Shown here piece by piece: positions 58,219 to 64,000 of a stretch of DNA of 64,000 nucleotides. The translations under genes and the position numbers were made by a program. The stretch is from Halobaculum roseum (lineage in GTDB: Archaea; Halobacteriota; Halobacteria; Halobacteriales; Haloferacaceae): positions 2,498,521 through 2,562,520 of the forward strand of contig NZ_CP082286.1 in NCBI RefSeq assembly GCF_019880245.1, read 5' to 3'. Numbering within the stretch: position 1 is the stretch's first letter; every line of letters starts with the position of its first letter. The notes below the pieces were generated by a model that saw nothing but the letters and a program-made list of their open reading frames with translations, was not told the origin of the DNA and ran no database searches.

Positions 58219-58983
58219 TCAGCGTTCTCGGTCGACGACCGCGCGGGCGACGTCACACAGCGCGTCGCTCGCGCGCTCCAGCAGTTCCGCCCCGAGTTCG
58301 GCCGTCCCCTCCGTCGGGTCGCCGACGACGCCGTTCCCGGTGAACTCGTCGCTGTCGTGCGCGAGGTTCACCCCGCGAACCCACTCCCCCCAGCGGTCGC
58401 TCCCCCCGTCGCGCGCCTCCTCGACCCGGTCCTCGCGAACGAGATCGGGTGCGACGTGGCGCACCATTGCCGTCTCCAGCGGCCCGCCGTGGCCCATCCT
58501 GCTCGCGTGCTCGCCGACGGCCTCGAACCACGTGAACGAGACCGCGTAGGCGTCGGTCGTGTCGTCGCGCGAGACGCGGCGGGCGACCTCCGCGAGCGCC
58601 TCCACGTTGCCGCCGTGGCCGTTGACGAGGACGACCCGGTCGATCCCGTGGCTCGCGAGGCTCTCCACGGTCTCGCGGACGTACGCGCGGAACGTGTCGG
58701 GCGACACCCACAGCGTGCCGTCGAACGCGCGGTGCTCCTCGGCGACGCCGACGTGGACCGGCGGCGCGACGAGCAGGTCGCCGGCGGCGACGGCGTCGTC
58801 CGCGTCGCTCGCGCGGTCGTCCGCCCACCGGTCGGCGGCCGCGTCGGCGACGGCCTCCGCGGTCAGCGCGTCGGTCCCCAGCGGCGCGTGCGGGCCGTGC
58901 TGTTCGGTGCTCCCGACGGGGAGCAGCGCGGCGGCGAGGTCGGCGTCGCGGACCGCCGTCCACGTCGCCTCCGAGAGCTTCAT
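58219..58983 (-). CDS. Creatininase-family amidohydrolase
   Basis: 254 residues. Metal-binding motifs of the family are intact: LPVGSTEQHGPHAPLGTDAL near residue 20, and VLVNGHGGNVEALAEVAR about residue 122, plus EAVGEHASRMGHGG with E/H. Members include creatininase, ArfB (formamide hydrolase of archaeal riboflavin and F420 synthesis) and mycofactocin-type proteins; ArfB is a plausible assignment but not proven. Start at the ATG at 58983. Confidence 0.85.
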   Translation of the reverse strand: MKLSEATWTAVRDADLAAALLPVGSTEQHGPHAPLGTDALTAEAVADAAADRWADDRASDADDAVAAGDLLVAPPVHVGVAEEHRAFDGTLWVSPDTFRAYVRETVESLASHGIDRVVLVNGHGGNVEALAEVARRVSRDDTTDAYAVSFTWFEAVGEHASRMGHGGPLETAMVRHVAPDLVREDRVEEARDGGSDRWGEWVRGVNLAHDSDEFTGNGVVGDPTEGTAELGAELLERASDALCDVARAVVDRER

Positions 58984-59111
58984 GACTACCCCTCCGTCCC
59001 GGTCCGACTTGTAGCCGGCTATGCCGACGTGCGAGCCGCCGATAGCTCACGTTCCCTCGCCCGGACGGGGTTCCGTGGGGGTTATGACCGGCGCGTCCCA
59101 ACGCGAGCACA

Positions 59112-59753
59112 ATGGGTATCCTCGAGGACAAGGACAACGCGCGGCTGTTCTACCGGTACTTCTCGCGCGTCTACGACACGATCAACCCCTACATCTGGGA
59201 CGACCGGATGCGAAACCAGGCGCTGGAGTGGTTCGACGCCGACCGCGACGACCGCGTGCTCGACGTGGGCGCCGGCACCGGGTTCGCCACCGAGGGGCTG
59301 CTCAATCACGTGGACGAGGTGTACGCGCTCGACCAGTCGCGCGGCCAGTTCGAGCAGGCGTTCCGGAAGTTCGGCAAACACGGGAAGGTCCACTTCCACA
59401 TGGGCGACGCCGAGCGCCTCCCGTTCACGGACGACAGCTTCGACAAGCTCTGGTCGTCGGGCTCGATCGAGTACTGGCCCGACCCCGTCGCCGCGCTGCG
59501 GGAGTTCCGCCGCGTCGTCAAGCCCGGCGGCACCGTGCTCGTCGTCGGCCCCGACTACCCGAAGCTGCGCGTCTTCCAGAAGCTCGCCGACGCGATCATG
59601 CTGTTCTACGACGCCGAGGAAGCCGAGGAGATGTTCAGCGAGGCCGGCTTCGAGGGGACCCGTCACTTCATCCAGCAGCGCCACCGCGGCTCCCCGCGGG
59701 CGATAACGTCCGTCGCGACTGTGCCGGAGTCGGACGAGCCGAACGACGACTGA
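59112..59753 (+). CDS. SAM-dependent methyltransferase (UbiE/MenG-like)
   Basis: 213 residues, class I methyltransferase. SAM motif I VLDVGAGTGFATEGLL (about 48-63), acidic DQSRGQFE, GDAERLPFTDDSFDKLW and the post-motif GSIEYWPDPVAALREFRRVVKPGG. The N-terminal Y-x-D-x-I-N-P helix resembles methylbenzoquinone or demethylmenaquinone methyltransferases, so menaquinone methylation is a fair guess. Start at the ATG at 59112; on the same strand as nothing else nearby. Confidence 0.82.
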   Translation: MGILEDKDNARLFYRYFSRVYDTINPYIWDDRMRNQALEWFDADRDDRVLDVGAGTGFATEGLLNHVDEVYALDQSRGQFEQAFRKFGKHGKVHFHMGDAERLPFTDDSFDKLWSSGSIEYWPDPVAALREFRRVVKPGGTVLVVGPDYPKLRVFQKLADAIMLFYDAEEAEEMFSEAGFEGTRHFIQQRHRGSPRAITSVATVPESDEPNDD

Positions 59754-59773
59754 ACTACCCGTCGCGCGTTCGC

Positions 59774-60331
59774 TCACGTCGCCGCCGCGGTCGGCGCGGC
59801 CAACCGCTGGGACCCGACGAACACCGTCACCTCGACGGTCGATCCCGGCCGGATCCGCGGTCGATTCGTCCCGGCGGGCGTCAGTGTCGTCGACTCCCCG
59901 GCCGACCACGCGTGATCGCTCGCGAGGTTGAACGGCCCCGTCGGCCCGCTCGCGAACCCCCGCGCCGCGAAGAACGGGACCGGCGGCTGGTGGCGCATGC
60001 TCGACCCGTTGACGCGGATAACGACGCGCAGTCGGCGCACGTCGAGCGTGTCGCCGCCGCGGTGGGTGAGTGTAATCGTTCCGTCCGCGACCGTGAGCCC
60101 GATGACGGCGGCGACCGGCGCCGACCGCGGTTCCGATGTAGACGGGTCCTGTGGGCCCGCGCCGGGCTCCGTCACCCCGGCGGTCGACAGCGTCGCCGCC
60201 CCGACCGTCGCCGAGAGCGCGACCGCGGCGAGCACTAACAGGACGACGCCGATCGAAGAAGCGGCGGCTCGCCGGTCACGGTCGCCCGCGGAACCGCGTG
60301 CTGTCGATCCCGCCGTGGCGTCTCGATCCAT
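59774..60331 (-). CDS. Type IV pilin-like surface protein
   Basis: 185 residues. A single hydrophobic N-terminal segment (SSIGVVLLVLAAVALSATVGA) follows Arg-rich residues RDRRAAA, as in haloarchaeal PilA-type pilins cleaved by PibD, although the typical GVSPVIGVILM sequence is altered. The exported part has strand-rich sequence (AVIGLTVADGTITLTHRGGD; TVEVTVFVGSQRL). Alternatively it is a secreted or membrane-anchored protein of the DUF1628 kind. Start at the ATG at 60331. Confidence 0.7.
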   Translation of the reverse strand: MDRDATAGSTARGSAGDRDRRAAASSIGVVLLVLAAVALSATVGAATLSTAGVTEPGAGPQDPSTSEPRSAPVAAVIGLTVADGTITLTHRGGDTLDVRRLRVVIRVNGSSMRHQPPVPFFAARGFASGPTGPFNLASDHAWSAGESTTLTPAGTNRPRIRPGSTVEVTVFVGSQRLAAPTAAAT

Positions 60332-60403
60332 CGACGGCGGAAGGTGGTGCCGCTATCGGTGATAAACGATCGCCGCGGACGACGAGCGACCGGGCGCCGA
60401 TCG

Positions 60404-61747
60404 TCACCCGGTGGCGTTCGACGACCCGGAATCGTCGGCCGAGGTGAACGCCTCGTCGACGGTGACGTCGTCGGTCGGCGCGACGTTGATCGTCGACACC
60501 TCGGTCGAGCCCACCTCGACGACGGTGACGACGAACTCCCCACGCGGGGAGACCGTCCACAGGATGCCGTCCTCGCCGGTCGTCCCGACGTCGGTGCTCT
60601 CGCCGCCCTCGCGGCCGATCTTCACGACCGCGTCGACGGGTTCGCCGGTCTGCGGGTCGGTGACGGCGACGCGCAGCGGGCCGCCGGGGAACGTCCGGTT
60701 CACGGTTAGCGTGAGATCGAGCGTCCTCGTGACGGCCTCGCCGCCGGAGACCGCCGCGAGGTCGACGCGCTGGTGCTCCATGAACACCCGCTCGGTCCCG
60801 CCGCCGACGAACGCGGTCAAGGTTCCGTTCGGATACGCGAGATCGAACAGGAACGTCCCGCCCGACCCCTGCCCGGCGACCGAGCCGCCGGTCGCGGCCC
60901 ACACCTCGGGGTAGCTCCGCGCCGTGACGTTCTGGGCGGTCTCCTCGTCGATGCTCGTGTCGTCGCGCTCGCGGAGGTCCCCGCGGAACGCCTCACGAAC
61001 GAACTGGCCGTCAGAAACAGTCGAGAGGACGATCCCCGACTCGGTCGCCTCGACGTACACCCGCGTCGACGCACCGGGTTCGCCGTCGAGCGCCGCGGCG
61101 GTCCGCGAGCGAACCGGCCCGTCGAACGTGCGGAGATCGTACACCACCGGGAACACGCGGCTGTCGTCCAGGGCGAAGTCGTCCGTCCCCTCGGCGAGCC
61201 GGTCGAGCATGAGCACACGCTCCTCGAGAACCGCCGCGCTGGCGCGGATCCGCGCCAGCTCGACGAGGAACTCCCGCGCGGAGATCTCGCCCGCGTGGTA
61301 GGCGGCGACCGCCTCGCGGTGACGGCTGTGGAGGCTGATGAGGTCCTTGTCGACCTCGTTCAGCCCGTCGAGGATCCGTATCTGCCGCTCGTCACTGGTG
61401 TTCGCGCTATCGATCCGCTCGCGCAACGCGATCGTCTCGATGCGTGCGGCCGAGGCGTTCGCGCCGAAGGTGGTCGCGGTTCCCGCGTCGACGGTCACCA
61501 CGTCGATGTCGGAGGCGACGCTGCCGTTGCCCTCCAGCGAGAGGACCCGTATCGGCGCCGTCCCGTTGATCGCGGCCACGGTTGCCGTGGACGCCGATCC
61601 GGCGGCGGCGGGCGTATCGGTCGCCGTTGTCGTGGCGGAGCTGTCGGGGACCGTGGGCGTCGTTCCACCCCGGTCGGGGACCGCGAGCGCGCCGCCGACG
61701 GCCACGGACACCAGGAGGACCGCAACGAGGACGGGGATGACTCGCAT
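60404..61747 (-). CDS. Exported cell-surface protein, unknown function
   Basis: 447 residues. Signal peptide MRVIPVLVAVLLVSVAVGGALAV, a Thr/Ser/Pro/Ala spacer, a helical charged domain (RQIRILDGLNEVDKDLISLH; SRHREAVAAYHAGEIS), then a beta-rich C-terminal part. No catalytic motif. A strong TATA-like GTTTTTTATC (61771-61780, minus strand) lies 24-33 nt before the ATG at 61747, which favours that start over 61768. Divergent from a membrane-anchored HTH regulator and possibly controlled by it. Confidence 0.75.
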   Translation of the reverse strand: MRVIPVLVAVLLVSVAVGGALAVPDRGGTTPTVPDSSATTTATDTPAAAGSASTATVAAINGTAPIRVLSLEGNGSVASDIDVVTVDAGTATTFGANASAARIETIALRERIDSANTSDERQIRILDGLNEVDKDLISLHSRHREAVAAYHAGEISAREFLVELARIRASAAVLEERVLMLDRLAEGTDDFALDDSRVFPVVYDLRTFDGPVRSRTAAALDGEPGASTRVYVEATESGIVLSTVSDGQFVREAFRGDLRERDDTSIDEETAQNVTARSYPEVWAATGGSVAGQGSGGTFLFDLAYPNGTLTAFVGGGTERVFMEHQRVDLAAVSGGEAVTRTLDLTLTVNRTFPGGPLRVAVTDPQTGEPVDAVVKIGREGGESTDVGTTGEDGILWTVSPRGEFVVTVVEVGSTEVSTINVAPTDDVTVDEAFTSADDSGSSNATG

Positions 61748-61925
61748 CGCTGGTGAGTACCGAGCCATCCGATAAAAAACCGGTCCACACGAACGGGTGT
61801 GGCTGCGAGGACCGACGGCCGGGCGACGGACGGCCCGACCGCGGCCCGGAAGTCGGTGCTGGCGCCGCGATCGCGACCCCCGATGGAAAGGGTTTTGCCA
61901 AAACGCCAAGAGTCGCATACACAGC
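61748..61925. promoter_or_regulatory. Divergent promoter region of surface protein and membrane-HTH genes
   Basis: 178 nt. The minus-strand TATA candidate is at 61771-61780. Toward the plus-strand gene a GGTTTTGCC segment lies at about 61891-61899, 27-35 nt before its ATG. No repeated operator was seen. Confidence 0.5.
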
Positions 61926-63398
61926 ATGCGGTACGTCGCCCTCCTCGCCGCGCTCGCCCTCATCGTCTCGCTTGCCGCGGGCGCGACGGCCGCGGGCGCC
62001 GTCCAGTCGGCGAACTCGCCGTCACCCGCGGACCTCCCCGTCGGCGGGGCAGATACCGGTCAGGCGATCGCGTCGTCGCCTGGCGCTGCGTCCCCCCAAC
62101 TCGCCTCGACCGTCGGCGCGCCGCGAACGAACTTCACCGTCTCCCTCCGGGAGGACCGCTCGGCCCGGTGGACCGTCGAAACGCGGGTCCGGCTCGACGA
62201 CGAGCACGCCCGCGACGCCTTCCGTGAGTACGCCAGCGAGTACGAGGCGGGCGACGCGGAGGGTGGACCGACGGTCGAGCCGTTCGAGAACGCCGCGGCC
62301 GCGGCCGCGGAGGCGACCGGCCGCGAGATGTCGATCGAGCGGGTGAACCGGACGGCGACGCTGACGAACCGATCCGGCGTCCTCCGGCTCCGGTTCACCT
62401 GGACGAACTTCCTCGAACCGGGCGACGACGGCGTCCTCGCGCTCGGGGACGCGTTCCGGACACCGAGCAACGGCACGTGGTTCGGCTCGCTGTCGGCCTC
62501 CCAGCGGCTCGTCATCGAGCCGCCCGCGGACTACGAGGTCAGCGACGTATCGCAAGGGTTCAGCTACTCGATCAGCGACCGCCGGATCGTCGCCGAGGGT
62601 CCCCAGCGGTTCGAGGCCGGGGACATCTCGGTCCGGTACGAGCCCGGCGATCCCGAGCCGGAGTCGTCGTTCCTGCTCGAACTGCTCGCCGGCGCCGGCG
62701 TCGTGTTGCTGTTCGTCGTCGCGGTGTTGGCGTACCGCCGCGGCAACGTCGCCGGCGCCGGTGCCGGCGGGAGCGCCGACGCCAACGCCGACGCCGGGAC
62801 GGGATCGACGCCCGGGGGCGCCCGTGGGTCGACCGAGGGTGCCGCCGCCGACCCCGGTCCGAACGACGGCAACGGGCGCGATGGCGGATCCGCGGGCGCC
62901 GCGCCCGATCGAGCGGAGACCGGTGAGGGATCGACCGGCGGTGCCGTCGGCGCGACCGCCGCGGGCGACGGGACGACGGCCGACGGAACGGACGGCGACG
63001 GTACTGCCGCCGCAGGCGAAGAACGGGACGACGGCGCCACTGAACCCGAGGAGGACCTTGAACTCCTCTCGGACGAGGAACGCGTCGAACGGCTCCTCGA
63101 CGGTCACGGCGGCCGGATGCGCCAGGGAACCATCGTCGACGAGACGGGGTGGTCCGACGCGAAGGTGTCGCAGCTACTGTCGGCGATGGCCGACGAGGGG
63201 CGCGTCGAGAAGCTGCGGCTCGGCCGGGAGAACCTCATCTCGCTGGTCGACGACGGGGACGACGACGGAGGCGACGACGACGGGAGCGAGGGCGACGGGT
63301 CGGGCGGGAACGGGAGCCGCGATGACGGAGACGGCGGAGGCGGATCGGGCGACGACGGGGGCGACGCGGTCGGTCCCGGACCCGGCGGCTGGTCGTAG
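61926..63398 (+). CDS. Membrane-anchored HTH regulator with exported sensor domain
   Basis: 490 residues. Signal peptide (MRYVALLAALALIVSLAAGA), an extracellular beta-rich sensor of about 210 residues (NFTVSLREDRSARWTVETRV; LRLRFTWTNFLEPGDDG), one transmembrane helix (LLELLAGAGVVLLFVVAVLAY), a long Gly/Asp/Ser linker, and a C-terminal winged HTH (DEERVERLLDGHGGRMRQGT; SDAKVSQLLSAMADEGRVEK). So it appears to be a one-component transmembrane regulator. It is divergent from an exported surface protein gene. Confidence 0.8.
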   Translation: MRYVALLAALALIVSLAAGATAAGAVQSANSPSPADLPVGGADTGQAIASSPGAASPQLASTVGAPRTNFTVSLREDRSARWTVETRVRLDDEHARDAFREYASEYEAGDAEGGPTVEPFENAAAAAAEATGREMSIERVNRTATLTNRSGVLRLRFTWTNFLEPGDDGVLALGDAFRTPSNGTWFGSLSASQRLVIEPPADYEVSDVSQGFSYSISDRRIVAEGPQRFEAGDISVRYEPGDPEPESSFLLELLAGAGVVLLFVVAVLAYRRGNVAGAGAGGSADANADAGTGSTPGGARGSTEGAAADPGPNDGNGRDGGSAGAAPDRAETGEGSTGGAVGATAAGDGTTADGTDGDGTAAAGEERDDGATEPEEDLELLSDEERVERLLDGHGGRMRQGTIVDETGWSDAKVSQLLSAMADEGRVEKLRLGRENLISLVDDGDDDGGDDDGSEGDGSGGNGSRDDGDGGGGSGDDGGDAVGPGPGGWS

Positions 63399-63509
63399 TC
63401 GCCGGGGCCGTCCGGCCCGGTCGACGGGGACCGTCGACCTCGACCGACGCCTCGCCCGTTGCCGGCGGTTCCGAAACTGTTTACCCCCGACCATGGCAAC
63501 GTTTGCGCG

Positions 63510-64000
63510 ATGAAGATCCTCGTCACGGTCAAGGAGGTCGCGGAGGCGGCCGACGACTTCGAGATCGAGGGGACAGACATCGGGGAGCAGTTCCTCGAGT
63601 ACGACCTCAACGAGTGGGACGACTACGCCGTCGAGGCGGCCGTCCAGCTCTCGGAGGAGTACGACGACGTGGAGGTCGTCTCGGCCACCATCGGTCCCGA
63701 GCGCTCCGAGGAGACGATCCGGATGGCGCTCGCGAAGGGCGTCGACCGCGCGATCCGCGTGTGGGACGACGACGTCGCGGGCGCCGACCTCGACGTTGCG
63801 GCCAAGACGCGGCTGTTCGCGGCCGTCGTCGAGGAGGAGGAGCCCGACCTCGTGCTCTCGGGCGTGCAGGCGGCCGACGACGGCTTCGGCGCCACCGGCG
63901 TCTCGCTGGCCGACGAGATCGGCTTCGACTGGGCGGCCGTGGTCAACCACCTCGACACCGACGACGACCTTTCGACGGCGCACGTCCACCGCGAGCTCGA
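63510..64000 (+). CDS. fixA: Electron-transfer flavoprotein beta subunit (FixA), N-terminal part
   Basis: About 163 codons up to the right window edge. The N-terminus MKILVTVKEVAEAADDFEIE and the AMP-binding region (LSGVQAADDGFGATG; VSLADEIGFDWA) are typical of ETF-beta/FixA. With FixB it accepts electrons from dehydrogenases and passes them to quinone. ATG at 63510 is chosen; an earlier ATG at 63492 stops after six codons. FixB, and possibly fixCX, should follow. Confidence 0.9.
   Translation, partial: MKILVTVKEVAEAADDFEIEGTDIGEQFLEYDLNEWDDYAVEAAVQLSEEYDDVEVVSATIGPERSEETIRMALAKGVDRAIRVWDDDVAGADLDVAAKTRLFAAVVEEEEPDLVLSGVQAADDGFGATGVSLADEIGFDWAAVVNHLDTDDDLSTAHVHREL

Overview
The window is a stretch of a haloarchaeal chromosome. 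It is high-GC throughout, its proteins are rich in Asp/Glu, and it carries genes typical of Halobacteria: a doublet histone, RPA, Azf-type glucose-6-phosphate dehydrogenase, G1P dehydrogenase EgsA, salactin, Tat substrates and tRNA introns with bulge-helix-bulge (BHB) splice motifs. From memory, the block azf / rpa2 / histone / histone-deacetylase also clusters in Haloferax, which suggests the Haloferacales or relatives. No transposase, integrase, CRISPR array or rRNA operon was seen.

Layout. 1-5.4 kb: end of gcvPA, gcvPB, a cold-shock protein, UspA, a pair of fluoride-channel genes, and a glyoxylate-bypass operon (two tiny ORFs plus aceA). 5.5-12.7 kb: a zinc-ribbon protein, a thioesterase, then a tightly overlapping assimilatory nitrate operon on the minus strand, read nasD, small acidic ORF, nasA, narK, small membrane ORF, mobA. 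13-21.4 kb: a second cold-shock gene, an ICL/PEP-mutase family enzyme, an S9 peptidase, glutaredoxin, cobalamin adenosyltransferase, a Tat-exported unknown, tRNA-Val, a YgjP-type metallopeptidase, CheY and NikR. 21.6-25.4 kb: a CBS-HPF fusion protein and a three-gene group of FlaD/E-domain protein, salactin and a membrane protein. 25.5-36.9 kb: AlaX, HD protein, epimerase, a NAD-kinase-like protein, peptidases, Nudix, egsA, LysE, and a manganese-type pair (GDT1 transporter plus DtxR-family regulator with a clear operator). 37-48.6 kb: a threonine-synthase-like protein without its PLP lysine, an FAD oxidoreductase, a two-RCK K+ channel, an orphan E1-alpha, and an alcohol dehydrogenase / amidohydrolase / DUF59 group. 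48.7-57 kb: two intron-containing tRNAs (CAT and GTT anticodons), the CCA-adding enzyme, a histone-HDAC operon, rpa2, a lipoprotein, tRNA-Arg with a long repeat array, a DUF309 protein and azf. 57-64 kb: mptD, a creatininase-family enzyme, a methyltransferase, a pilin-like protein, a surface protein divergent from a membrane-anchored HTH regulator, and the start of fixA.

The most unusual feature is non-coding. Three tRNA genes (Val, CAT and Arg) are each followed by a module of the same design: a stem-loop, then an inverted copy of that tRNA's own T-arm, then a core, then a direct copy of its 3' end. The Val and CAT modules share a 46-bp core at about 93% identity although the flanking T-arm copies match different tRNAs. 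At the Arg locus the module is tandemly duplicated with a 363-bp period. I know of no named element of this kind; it is the best candidate here for something undescribed.
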